Shown here: in pieces, positions 18,304-26,420 of the stretch
Layout of the letters: each line of letters begins with the position of its first letter
How positions within the stretch are numbered: the first letter of the stretch is position 1
From: Chitinivibrionales bacterium
GTDB taxonomy: Bacteria > Fibrobacterota > Chitinivibrionia > Chitinivibrionales > FEN-1185
Direction of reading: 5' to 3'
Length of the DNA: 64,000 nt
NCBI GenBank assembly: GCA_035516255.1
Contig: DATJAL010000002.1
Span: 124,001 to 188,000, forward strand
Notes under the pieces: generated by a model
What the model saw: the letters and a program-made list of their open reading frames with translations, nothing else
Told to the model about the DNA's origin: nothing
The model's database searches: none
Translations under genes and position numbers: made by a program

Positions 18304-21300
18304 GTACGTTGAATTCGGAAGAACAGCAAGTCCTTTCACTGATACAATCCGATGCGGATCAGGCGAGGTATTTTTTTTCTCGTGCCAGGTCATTAAAGTG
18401 GTTTCCTGTGCTAAAGGAAATCGGATATTTTTCCCCAGATAAAGTTCCCTATGACCCAGAGGGGAAGACCCAATTTTGGGATATTTTGCAATATTTGGAA
18501 CGAGTCTCTGAACAGCTACACAGGAATCCTGAGTATGGTGAAGGAGTAATTGGTGTTCTTGAGGACCTTTATAAGTTTTCTCGGGAAAAGAGATTAATCG
18601 ATAACGCCCACATCTGGTGGTATTGCGCAAAGATTCTTCAAAATATTCCCTTCACACTTACCAAAAGGTATTTACCTCCGCACAGACTTCATTCCTGGCT
18701 TACCGTCTGGCTGGAGCATTCGCACATTGTTTTGTCAGACATTTGTAATGGCCTCCTGCCAAAATTGTTGAATGAGGAAGATGCTTGTGAATACCTTGAG
18801 GTAATCATTGACCGAATTCTCAAGATCGAATCTTCTAAAAGGCCAATCAGCAAGAGAGATGTCCTCCTATTCAGGGACTCCTACTGGATTCTCGAAGCTT
18901 TTCAAAAGAACAACGAACTTCTCTGTCAGAAGCTCCCCCTGAACACGATCATGTTGGTCGCTAACAAACTGAAAACCGCTTTGGAGTTTGCCCAACAGAA
19001 GGATGGTCTTCTTGTACCTTTGGGTGAAGATGTCTTCAGAATCGAAGTATGGAGAATCCCGAAGGTGGGATTGGCGCCGGAGGAAATTGGTTTTCAGGAG
19101 GGTTCGGTTGGATGTTGCCTTAAGAAATACACAAAGGATCAAACTGCCAACGTTAACCAAGATAGCCTTTGGACTCTCCATGAGGTTGAGCCGGAAACAC
19201 TTGTCGTCAATCCGTTCTTTGTCGCCACAACGAATAAAGAATCCTTCATTAACAATCTGAAAGCGAACCTACCCTCGGACATAAACTGGAATTCTGACAA
19301 AAATTTCGATAAGAATGTCGATTCGTTGTTCGCGAGCCTTTTTTCTGATTATTCTTACATCCATTTCAAATCCTTGACGAATATTAAGCGCAATTATTCC
19401 AATCGAGCTGAAGAAACGCTGATAATTGTTTTGAGAGATCTTGTGCTAAAACGGTGTGAAATCAATCGCGATGACGGCAAGAGCATATTGGAGGACTTCT
19501 TGGGGAAGGAATATCCCTTTCCGGTCTTTCGGAGACTTGCCCTTCTTTGTGTTGATAGATTCTGGAATGATTATTCAGGTTATCTTGACAGGTTTCTGAA
19601 GCTTGTTTCCCATGCACTTAAAGAACCCCATTATGAAGTGGAACTGTACGACATGTTCACAAACCACTGTCAAGATTTCGATGAGGACGTCATTTTTGAG
19701 ATCAGGAAGCAAATAGGAGCTGTTCATTCTCGATATCCGGAGGAAGAACAAGTTGTCGCATACGAGCAATTCAAATGGCTTTCTCCTTTGCGAGAGCGTT
19801 CAGAATTCAAGACGATGTACGAGGATGCAAAACAGAAGGTCAATCCGAGGAATGGCAAGCCCTACGAGCCTGAACGTTCGGTGACCAGTTGGACAATACT
19901 CGGCCACAAGTCGCCTCTGAACGCCAAAGAAATTCTTTCCATGCCGGTAGCCGAATTTGTTAAATTCGCCAAGGAATTCAAGGGCCAGTTTTCATATCAT
20001 TTCAATCCCGATGATGAACCGGATAAGGTTGGCCTTGCCGATGAGTTTCAAATGGCGGTCAAAACTGATCCTAAAAAATTCACCGCTGAAATTGACGCTC
20101 TGAAGGATTCGGAATACCTTTTCGTAACCCGTTTTTACCATGGGCTAAAGGACGCGTGGAACGATAACCAAGAGATTGAATGGGAAAAAGCACTCAATTT
20201 CGCGATCTCATATTTCTCCGTTGACCCAGACACTTTTCGCAAACAAGTTCGTGAAGAACAGATGAAAGAAGGCTGGGGGCAAACTAGCAATATTTGGCTC
20301 ATAACCGAAATTGCTGACTTAATTAAGGACGGTTGCAAAAGCGATTCGCGTCCATTTGATATTAACCTTTTTGAGCTCATCGAACAGCTTTACCAAAAGA
20401 TACTGCCCATCATTAATGAAAAGCCCGAAGAGGTCAAGCTTGGTGATGCCTTGTTCCATGCTTTAAATTGCACTTTGGGCAAGACCATTTCTTCCTATAT
20501 CTCGCTTAGCTTAAGAATATCGCGGGAGAAAAAGAAAAGAATGGAGGAAAATTGGGGCATACGGAGATATGAGCGATTTTTTAAGAGTGGGATCGATGCG
20601 TATATTTGCTTCGGCGATTACTTGCCGCAAATAAACTACCTCGACCCGGATTATACAAAGAATAAAGTAGCTGAAATTGCCGGCAAGGACGCCGGTGACC
20701 GCGATTGGCAAATGTTCATGGAAGGGTATTTATATGGCGTGCAGGTTTATGGGGATTTGTATTGCTTGATGCGGCCTCATTACGCGAAAGCGATTCAGAA
20801 TAACCTGTTCGGGCAACAGACAGATCAGAGGCTTGTTGAGCACATAGCGTTGGGATACTTGCATTTTGGCGAGCTGCTTCAAGAGAAAAATGCTGATAAT
20901 ACGGGCAGCCTTTTCTGGAAGCTGCTTCTCGATAAGGCTGCACCCAATAAAAAAGAACGGTGGTTAAAGGTTCCAAGTTTCTTCTGGTCCATTACCGCGT
21001 TTCCGGAAAATGGCAAAGAAAAATTTAACGATAGAATCATTAGCTTCTGGAGGTGGACATACGATGAAAGAGAGTGTGTGAAGGAAACTCTCGGCGATTG
21101 CTACAGCTCATTTCTGAGCAAAATGTCAACACTGACGTCAGTGTTGAGCAAGATAGATAGCGAAAATGAAAAATGGCTGCTGCTAAGTGCTCCATTCATT
21201 GACATTGAGCACATTGAGCATAATTCTTCATTCGTGCTGGAAAGGTTCACAAAGTTTGACGACGCGGAAAGCATTACGAGGATCGGTAAAATCCTTCTAA

Positions 21301-21509
21301 AGATTCTGGAAAACACGACGCCAATTTACGATGAAAAGCATATTAAAGAGATTGTCGGTAGAATGTATAAGAACGGCAATCGTGAAGGTGCCGATGCGAT
21401 TTGCAATACCTACGGCAGGCGAGGGATACACTTCCTTAAATCATTGTGGGAAGAAAATCATACAGTTCTTCAGGGTAAAAATGTTCTACACCCAGGAAAG
21501 GGGAAGTAA
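18300..21509 (+). CDS. Large helical protein, candidate sensor partner of the SIR2 NADase
   Basis: 1069 residues from GTG 18300, overlapping the SIR2 stop by four bases. No P-loop, nuclease or known enzymatic motif is visible. The sequence is charged, rich in Leu, Phe, Trp and Lys, and looks all-helical. The N-terminal 90 residues (FFSRARSLKWFPVLKEIGYF, then WDILQYLERVS) match a pattern I associate with large helical-repeat defence proteins. By analogy to DSR2 (SIR2 plus a long helical part that binds phage tail-tube protein) it may detect phage and control the NADase. That role is inference; no family name is certain. Confidence 0.75.
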   Translation: MSTLNSEEQQVLSLIQSDADQARYFFSRARSLKWFPVLKEIGYFSPDKVPYDPEGKTQFWDILQYLERVSEQLHRNPEYGEGVIGVLEDLYKFSREKRLIDNAHIWWYCAKILQNIPFTLTKRYLPPHRLHSWLTVWLEHSHIVLSDICNGLLPKLLNEEDACEYLEVIIDRILKIESSKRPISKRDVLLFRDSYWILEAFQKNNELLCQKLPLNTIMLVANKLKTALEFAQQKDGLLVPLGEDVFRIEVWRIPKVGLAPEEIGFQEGSVGCCLKKYTKDQTANVNQDSLWTLHEVEPETLVVNPFFVATTNKESFINNLKANLPSDINWNSDKNFDKNVDSLFASLFSDYSYIHFKSLTNIKRNYSNRAEETLIIVLRDLVLKRCEINRDDGKSILEDFLGKEYPFPVFRRLALLCVDRFWNDYSGYLDRFLKLVSHALKEPHYEVELYDMFTNHCQDFDEDVIFEIRKQIGAVHSRYPEEEQVVAYEQFKWLSPLRERSEFKTMYEDAKQKVNPRNGKPYEPERSVTSWTILGHKSPLNAKEILSMPVAEFVKFAKEFKGQFSYHFNPDDEPDKVGLADEFQMAVKTDPKKFTAEIDALKDSEYLFVTRFYHGLKDAWNDNQEIEWEKALNFAISYFSVDPDTFRKQVREEQMKEGWGQTSNIWLITEIADLIKDGCKSDSRPFDINLFELIEQLYQKILPIINEKPEEVKLGDALFHALNCTLGKTISSYISLSLRISREKKKRMEENWGIRRYERFFKSGIDAYICFGDYLPQINYLDPDYTKNKVAEIAGKDAGDRDWQMFMEGYLYGVQVYGDLYCLMRPHYAKAIQNNLFGQQTDQRLVEHIALGYLHFGELLQEKNADNTGSLFWKLLLDKAAPNKKERWLKVPSFFWSITAFPENGKEKFNDRIISFWRWTYDERECVKETLGDCYSSFLSKMSTLTSVLSKIDSENEKWLLLSAPFIDIEHIEHNSSFVLERFTKFDDAESITRIGKILLKILENTTPIYDEKHIKEIVGRMYKNGNREGADAICNTYGRRGIHFLKSLWEENHTVLQGKNVLHPGKGK

Positions 21510-21511
21510 TA

Positions 21512-21799
21512 ATGGCTACATTCATGACGCGAGTTGAACTTCATGACGCAACATATATGGATTACGAGTCCCTCCACTCCGCAATGCAAAGGGAGGGCTT
21601 TACACGGACCATCTTGGCAGCTGATGGAAATACCTATATCCTGCCTACCGCCGAGTATTACCGAACTGCGCAATTAACCAAAAACCAAGTGCTCGAAAGT
21701 GCACAACGCGCTGCGGTAATGACAAGAAAAAGATATGCTGTAATTGTGGCAGAGACATCTGGTGTTACTTGGAGCGGCCTCCCAATCGTCAACAGTTAG
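21512..21799 (+). CDS. GhoS/DUF2622-like small protein (Cas2-type ferredoxin fold)
   Basis: 95 residues, starting two bases after the large helical gene with GGGAAG upstream, so it is in the same operon. The pattern TRVELHDATYMDYESLH, GFTRTI, DGNTYILPTAEY and a C-terminal YAVIVAETSGVTWSGLP matches small proteins annotated as GhoS-type, whose E. coli member is a Cas2-like endoribonuclease antitoxin. Whether this one cleaves RNA is unknown. Next to a SIR2 NADase it could restrain or regulate the system; that is inference. Family assignment is from memory of the motif. Confidence 0.65.
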   Translation: MATFMTRVELHDATYMDYESLHSAMQREGFTRTILAADGNTYILPTAEYYRTAQLTKNQVLESAQRAAVMTRKRYAVIVAETSGVTWSGLPIVNS

Positions 21800-21887
21800 T
21801 CAATGAAACGGAACTGTATTCCGTTGCCTAGAAGCAAATTAGGAGAAAAGCGCATTTACAGGAAAAGAACTGGGGGAGGCATAAGCC

Positions 21888-22523
21888 ATGATGGATACTC
21901 TTGTGGTACATGATACTATATTAAAGGTTCTCGACGCTATACAATTAGTAAATGGCGTTTCGAACTTTTATCAGGTTGCCTGGTCTAATCTACTTTGGTT
22001 TATTGGCATTTTTGGCGCCGCAATTGCTATCTGCATTCCTATATTATTTGCCTTAATTCAGAGGCAAACCAACAAGCAATTAGAAAGGTCTTTGCGAGAA
22101 AAAACCGAGAGGGATATGCAAGTAATTCAAGAGTCGGTTACAAAGAAGCTAGCTGAAGTAGATTCCCAATTGTCCAAACATAACCTGAATATTTTAGAGA
22201 TGGAATGTAAGATACTTAGAAACACGGCATACACGCTCCGTGATTTGAAGAACCGTTCTGGAGCATACGAAAATATGGTTTTGGCCGGAATGAGGGCTCT
22301 CTCAATAGAGAACTATAAAATATTAAACGAGGTAGTCAAAAGTCTTTGCAATGAAATAATCCCGTATATGGACGAGGTAGATGCCGGTCTCGTGAAAGAT
22401 CGTGGTGATTTTCTTCCACAGTTAATAACTGAAATGCAAAATGATAGCCGAGAAGATGACAGATATGGGCTTTACATTCAAAGGCTGAAAGAAGCCCTGA
22501 ACTCATCGAAATACCTTCGATGA
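21888..22523 (+). CDS. Membrane-anchored coiled-coil protein, unknown function
   Basis: 211 residues, preceded by GGGGGAGGC. A single strong membrane helix lies at about residues 31-58 (LLWFIGIFGAAIAICIPILFAL), then a charged coiled coil to about residue 120 (RSLREKTERDMQV onwards) and a helical tail. The sequence is not recognised as a family. The layout of a short outside segment, one helix and a cytosolic coil is seen in membrane-tethered accessory proteins of defence systems, but no enzymatic motif is present. It lies 88 bases after the GhoS-like gene. Confidence 0.7.
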   Translation: MMDTLVVHDTILKVLDAIQLVNGVSNFYQVAWSNLLWFIGIFGAAIAICIPILFALIQRQTNKQLERSLREKTERDMQVIQESVTKKLAEVDSQLSKHNLNILEMECKILRNTAYTLRDLKNRSGAYENMVLAGMRALSIENYKILNEVVKSLCNEIIPYMDEVDAGLVKDRGDFLPQLITEMQNDSREDDRYGLYIQRLKEALNSSKYLR

Positions 22524-22550
22524 TTAACCTTGAAATTCCTGGGAACGTTG

Positions 22551-23192
22551 ATGGCCTTCAAGCTTGTTCCAGAACTTCTCTGCATTAGGTGCCTTCGATA
22601 TTTTTCACACTGGGAACATCTGGAAAAAAGCATAAACATTAAATTATCGACCCCCAATCTACGTCACCACCAAAAATATTGTAGATTGCATTTCAAAAAT
22701 CTCGTTTTTGATTCATCAAACTTAAAAATTTATTGTGTGGGACCAGACACACCCCAGAAAGAACGGGATCAATGTGGGCACATTGCCAAAACCATGTGGT
22801 CTTCCGAAGAAGTTCCTGGTGACAAAATCGGGTGGTATGCAAAGAAGAAACTGAATGATGATCTGGGGTATGCCTTTATTCCAGTGTTCAAAGAAAATGT
22901 CGCAGGTATAGCGATTGTTCATAAACGGAAAACCTTTTGTTATTCACTCTCCCGCAAGGAATTTATTTCCGGAGATAAAGATTCAACACCTCGTTGGTGT
23001 GCTGATAAAATCTGGATTTATGAGCCATACCGACGGATGGGCATTTCATCAAGGATCATACATAGTATTGCTCTATATTTTCATGAGGATGTATCAAACT
23101 TAGGATTTTTAACACCTTTTACAGACGCCGGGAAGGCGTTAGCACTTTCATTAATAAAAGATACAATTTTGTTAGCAGCCTCTACTAAATAG
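22551..23192 (+). CDS. ESCO/Eco1-like acetyltransferase with N-terminal zinc-finger-like motif
   Basis: 213 residues from ATG 22551 (GGGAA upstream; a TTG at 22530 would add seven). The N-terminus has C11-x2-C14 and H40-x3-C44 (HQKYC), resembling the zf-C2H2_3 finger of eukaryotic cohesin acetyltransferases, with a longer linker. The C-terminal part has DKIWIYEPYRRMGISSRII and PFTDAGKALA, matching the RIWV...RRKGIA...SR and PTPDGKLFA pattern of the ESCO acetyltransferase domain, including the acetyl-CoA loop R-R-x-G-I. No cohesin exists in bacteria, so the acetylated target is unknown. It is probably cotranscribed with the preceding gene. Confidence 0.68.
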   Translation: MAFKLVPELLCIRCLRYFSHWEHLEKSINIKLSTPNLRHHQKYCRLHFKNLVFDSSNLKIYCVGPDTPQKERDQCGHIAKTMWSSEEVPGDKIGWYAKKKLNDDLGYAFIPVFKENVAGIAIVHKRKTFCYSLSRKEFISGDKDSTPRWCADKIWIYEPYRRMGISSRIIHSIALYFHEDVSNLGFLTPFTDAGKALALSLIKDTILLAASTK

Positions 23193-23221
23193 GAATAAAG
23201 ACAAATTAGGAGGTATTTATA

Positions 23222-23572
23222 ATGTTTAGTAAGACAAAGAAAATTCTAAACGTCCTCTTGGAACACCATAAGTTAACTTGTATAAGTAATAAATTCTCTG
23301 AAGTTCCTATTACCACTTTCCTAATTACCTATGGTAAACTTCAAAAGAAAACCGGAATTGCAATTAACCTCTATAGTATTGGCCCATACCTTGACGATAT
23401 AGCCACCTGGTGCTTCGAAAATGGTTACCCACCACTTAATGCCCTGGCCGTCAACAGCGCGTCGCAAGAACCAGGGGAAGGTTATGATCTTGCCGAAGGT
23501 TGTAGCACAGAAACATGGGAAATTGATGTTGAACGTGTTATAGAATACAGGGGATATCCCACCGTGGTATAA
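23222..23572 (+). CDS. Orphan 116-aa protein next to the ESCO-like gene
   Basis: 116 residues with a strong AGGAGG ribosome site at the right distance. The centre reads YPPLNALAVNSAS then PGEGYDLAEGC, followed by an acidic WEIDVERVIEY tail. I have a vague memory of such LNALVVN/PGEGY motifs in defence-island proteins but no firm family. It follows the ESCO-like gene by 30 bases and may be its partner. No membrane segment or catalytic motif is seen. Confidence 0.65.
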   Translation: MFSKTKKILNVLLEHHKLTCISNKFSEVPITTFLITYGKLQKKTGIAINLYSIGPYLDDIATWCFENGYPPLNALAVNSASQEPGEGYDLAEGCSTETWEIDVERVIEYRGYPTVV

Positions 23573-23632
23573 CAGTCCCTTATTAGTATCATTGTGCCAT
23601 TCATTGCCTCCACCTGATCTGGAAGTTCAGGA

Positions 23633-24208
23633 CTATTCACGTAAAGTTATCCTGTTATCAAACACACCTATTTTCGGAACGCCCTTAATCAGATTGCAAA
23701 TTGCCTGAACACCCTCCTTGCAAGGATCAACCGACTTGGCGTCATAAAACCTTGTTGCGATTAGCTTCGCTACATCCTCGTGTTTCTTTACCGGATGTTT
23801 TTGTGTCAGAAATGCTTCTGCTATCCTAATCTCCTTCCCGTCAAGACTAAGTGATAATTGCTCAAGTAATCTAAGCGCACCCAACAAGACTCCAGCACCG
23901 GCATGGCAATACCATTCATGGTTCCCCTTTTCATCTTTAAATCTTCTTTCAGGATTTCCCTTTTCGCTATCCCCCTTCTGAAGGTGGTAGGTGCTAAGTG
24001 GAGCTTCAATTACCAACAATGGATTCTTTCCGTCTTCGAGGATATTCTTAACCTCCCTTACCATGTCACCAAACGTTAAGTTTTGTCCTTCACCTCCCGT
24101 CACGCAAAATCCACAACTTTTTTTCCTCCTCGAATAGCCCATATCCACGGCAACGATACATTCCCCTGGACGAGGAATTTCCTTTCCTGCAATAAAAATG
24201 GCCGCCAT
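23633..24208 (-). CDS. Possible RNase H-fold (DUF429-like) protein
   Basis: 191 residues from ATG 24208, which has AAGGGG upstream; an in-frame extension to 24310 lacks support. It opens with a strand ending in Asp (IVAVDMGYSRRKKSCGFCV) and has LLVIEAPLS near residue 80, the two acidic strand ends typical of RNase H/RuvC-like folds such as DUF429. RFKDEKGNHEWYCHAGAG in the middle and a late Asp (AKSVDPCKEG) follow. No function is assigned. It is transcribed against the defence cluster, whose last gene ends 61 bases away. Confidence 0.6.
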   Translation of the reverse strand: MAAIFIAGKEIPRPGECIVAVDMGYSRRKKSCGFCVTGGEGQNLTFGDMVREVKNILEDGKNPLLVIEAPLSTYHLQKGDSEKGNPERRFKDEKGNHEWYCHAGAGVLLGALRLLEQLSLSLDGKEIRIAEAFLTQKHPVKKHEDVAKLIATRFYDAKSVDPCKEGVQAICNLIKGVPKIGVFDNRITLRE

Positions 24209-24859
24209 ACCATACCCCCTTGGAAAATTAAAAGGGACGCGACAATCATTCCGCCCTGTTCTAGGGTACTGGCGTACCCGACACGCAAGACGAAAGAAAG
24301 CGCGTCCCACAAGGGACGCAGCCTCCTACTCGTTCTGCGTGTCTAAAAAACCGCCAGTTTTAAGAACAGAACAAAGTAAAAAGATGCAATTTATTCTACT
24401 ATGTCAAATTGCAAATTATGTCATTAGGTAATGTCCTTTGAAAAGAATTTCTCCTATCCTGTAATATATAATGTTCCGTAGCCCCATAAAACACCGTTGA
24501 ATCTTTCAGGAATCTCTTTACTTGAGAGAGTATAAAAAGTGGCAAAAATAACCCTAAAATTGTCTGGTCGAAGGTAGCCAGAACCCCTCGACACCCGCCC
24601 AACCAGTGACTTGTCGGAAAATCACCTTAATTGCCTATTAAATAATGAGTTACGTAAAAATCGGCAAATTTGCCGGAAGGGGGGATACTTGTCAAACCCT
24701 TAAAAAATGATTACTTTATCAGACCCATGAGGGATGTGGGTGAAAAGCCAATCAGATAAGCTAAAAATGGATTGCTTTGCCGACAAACCTTATACAAAAT
24801 AAGCGACCATACTTGACAGAACGTAGTGCAAAAATTGTTTTCTTTCCGGAGGTGCAATT
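24209..24859. other. 650-base structured intergenic region in the element
   Basis: No convincing gene. It contains a GCGTCCC/GGGACGC stem-loop (24302-24319, loop of 4), a GGGTAC/GTACCC stem-loop (24264-24279), a GGGACGC direct repeat (near 24233 and 24313), and a perfect 14-bp palindrome CGGCAAATTTGCCG (24662-24675). The right end carries the TTGACA box shared with 25408. A control region or origin is possible. Confidence 0.55.
24811..24843 (+). repeat. TTGACA box, copy 1
   Basis: ACTTGACAGAACGTAGTGCA followed by AAAATTG and a T run. It is nearly identical to 25406-25440 and lies just upstream of the gene starting at 24860. It is promoter-like (TTGACA at 24813-24818), but no clear -10 hexamer is seen at 17 bases; a shared operator is equally possible. 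Confidence 0.5.
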
Positions 24860-25348
24860 TTGACCAACGAACCAGTCAAGTCCATGAACAAATTCGACCG
24901 TGAGCAAATGAAACGGGCTCAAAATGAGGTTATTCTTCTCAAGAACATCAAGAAGAACCTACCGGCACTCAGGAAGCTCCATAAACAGGTTTGTGATATG
25001 TGGTGGTATGAGGACTTCATCTACCGGTTCTATCATGGTTCCCTCAAAATTTTCGAACGCTACGTACAGACACGGGAAATCGTGGACGCGCTAAGGAACC
25101 TAGCCCCTGAAGGTGTGGAGTTGAACAGCTTGTTCCTGGAAATCATCAACGAGGGTGCTTCCGGGAAAGAATTCAAGACAGAATACAACCAAGATTGGAC
25201 AAAGCATACCCGGCCCATGGTTGAGGCCTTCCTGCATGCTAAGTTTTTCCTGGAAATGGCGATTAAATATGGACAGATTTTGAAGAAACCGGAAGCTTTC
25301 ATGCCCAGCGGGTGGGCGGCATTGCTGTACCTTTATAACTTGAGATAA
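24860..25348 (+). CDS. Conserved helical protein of unknown function
   Basis: 162 residues from TTG 24860, set by GGAGG eight bases upstream. It is an all-helical, Trp/Tyr-rich sequence with WWYEDFIYRFYHGSLKIF in the middle and a conserved-looking end, MPSGWAALLYLYNLR. I recall similar proteins in mobile elements of diverse bacteria, but no function is known to me. It is the first gene of a rightward run that continues with the FtsK-gamma-like gene. Confidence 0.65.
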   Translation: MTNEPVKSMNKFDREQMKRAQNEVILLKNIKKNLPALRKLHKQVCDMWWYEDFIYRFYHGSLKIFERYVQTREIVDALRNLAPEGVELNSLFLEIINEGASGKEFKTEYNQDWTKHTRPMVEAFLHAKFFLEMAIKYGQILKKPEAFMPSGWAALLYLYNLR

Positions 25349-25405
25349 GAACCATGGAAAATCCCCAGATCAGACATAGGTTCGTCCGGTTTCACCAGCC
25401 CCAAT

Positions 25406-25440
25406 ACTTGACAAAACGTAATGCAGAAATTGTTTTTTCA
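25406..25440 (+). repeat. TTGACA box, copy 2
   Basis: Second copy of the box at 24811: TTGACAAAACGTAATGCAGA, AATTG and a T run, with only a few differences. It lies 55 bases upstream of the ATG at 25495, supporting that start and suggesting common control of both genes. Confidence 0.5.
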
Positions 25441-25494
25441 AATATCCGGTCTTTCCGTATCAACTCAAAGCCCTTAGTGGCAACAGGAGGCCTC

Positions 25495-25878
25495 ATGTTT
25501 GGAAAACTTTTAAAACCAAAATCCGTAGACCAAGAGCCGACCAAGAAACCCGCCAAAGAAACAAACACCATTCAGGAACCCGCACCGGCATCAAGCCCGG
25601 TTATACCCCCGGAGAGCCCTGAAACAGGCAAAATCGTCCGGGACAAAATGTTCAACGAGGCCGCACGCTTAGCCGTGGGCCTTGGATACGCGTCAACGCA
25701 TCTTTTGCAGACTAAAATGAAAATCGGTCATACCCATGCCAAAAGACTCATCAGCCAGCTCGAAAAGGAAGGTATCGTTGCATCCCAGGTTGAGAATAAG
25801 GCTCGTGCGGTACTTATGACACCGGAGAAGTTGGAAGTGTTTCTTGGGAAGGCAGGTCAGCAGCAAGCGGAAATATAA
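25495..25878 (+). CDS. Stand-alone FtsK-gamma-like winged-helix protein
   Basis: 127 residues from ATG 25495 (AACAGGAGG upstream). An in-frame start at 25354 would read through the TTGACA box, so it is rejected. Residues 1-45 are a proline-rich disordered linker; residues 47-115 match the FtsK gamma domain (AARLAVGLGYASTHLLQ and GHTHAKRLISQLEKEGIV), the winged helix that reads KOPS in chromosome dimer resolution. No motor domain is attached. It may target element DNA or act as a repressor. Confidence 0.75.
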   Translation: MFGKLLKPKSVDQEPTKKPAKETNTIQEPAPASSPVIPPESPETGKIVRDKMFNEAARLAVGLGYASTHLLQTKMKIGHTHAKRLISQLEKEGIVASQVENKARAVLMTPEKLEVFLGKAGQQQAEI

Positions 25879-25902
25879 ACCTGTTTCGAAGGAGTAAAAA
25901 TC

Positions 25903-26379
25903 ATGAATTACCATCCATCCTCATTTGCCCTGTTCGACCGTCTCCATAAAGATGGCATCAAATATGTCTGCATCGGCGCTTCAGCCATGAAGGCGGGTGG
26001 TAAAATTGTTTGGTCTTCATTCTCCATCGTCCTGAATCCGGATGTTACAAATCAGGACAAATTTATCAAATACCTTACTAAACTCGGCGTTTCCAGGAAC
26101 GATATCAACGACACTGAAGTTCATACCGCAAACATTATTCTTAAGGTCAGCACGCCCCCTGTCGAAATACGGCGGGAATCCAAATACACTCCCAATGATA
26201 AATCCGGAAAAGAAAAACGGATATTTCCGGTAGACTTCCGTCAGCTTTGGGAGAATAAAATAAAAATACCGATTAAGCCCAGGGGGTATTATTTGGCGCC
26301 CAGCCAACAAGACCTGAGCGACGGTCTCGTGCTGGAAAATTATTTGACAAACGTAACCATTCTCAAGAAAATGATTTAA
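25903..26379 (+). CDS. Unrecognised 158-aa protein
   Basis: 158 residues, preceded by GAAGGAG. It is an alpha/beta-looking sequence with FALFDRLHKDGIKYVCIGASA near the start, a charged middle (RRESKYTPNDKSGKEKR) and a tail with VLENYLTNVTILKKM. No motif is recognised. It sits between the FtsK-gamma-like gene and the PcfJ-like gene, all in the same direction with short gaps, so cotranscription is likely. Confidence 0.6.
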   Translation: MNYHPSSFALFDRLHKDGIKYVCIGASAMKAGGKIVWSSFSIVLNPDVTNQDKFIKYLTKLGVSRNDINDTEVHTANIILKVSTPPVEIRRESKYTPNDKSGKEKRIFPVDFRQLWENKIKIPIKPRGYYLAPSQQDLSDGLVLENYLTNVTILKKMI

Positions 26380-26420
26380 TCTGAACGTCCCCAGCACCTT
26401 TACTGCGGGATAAAAATATT

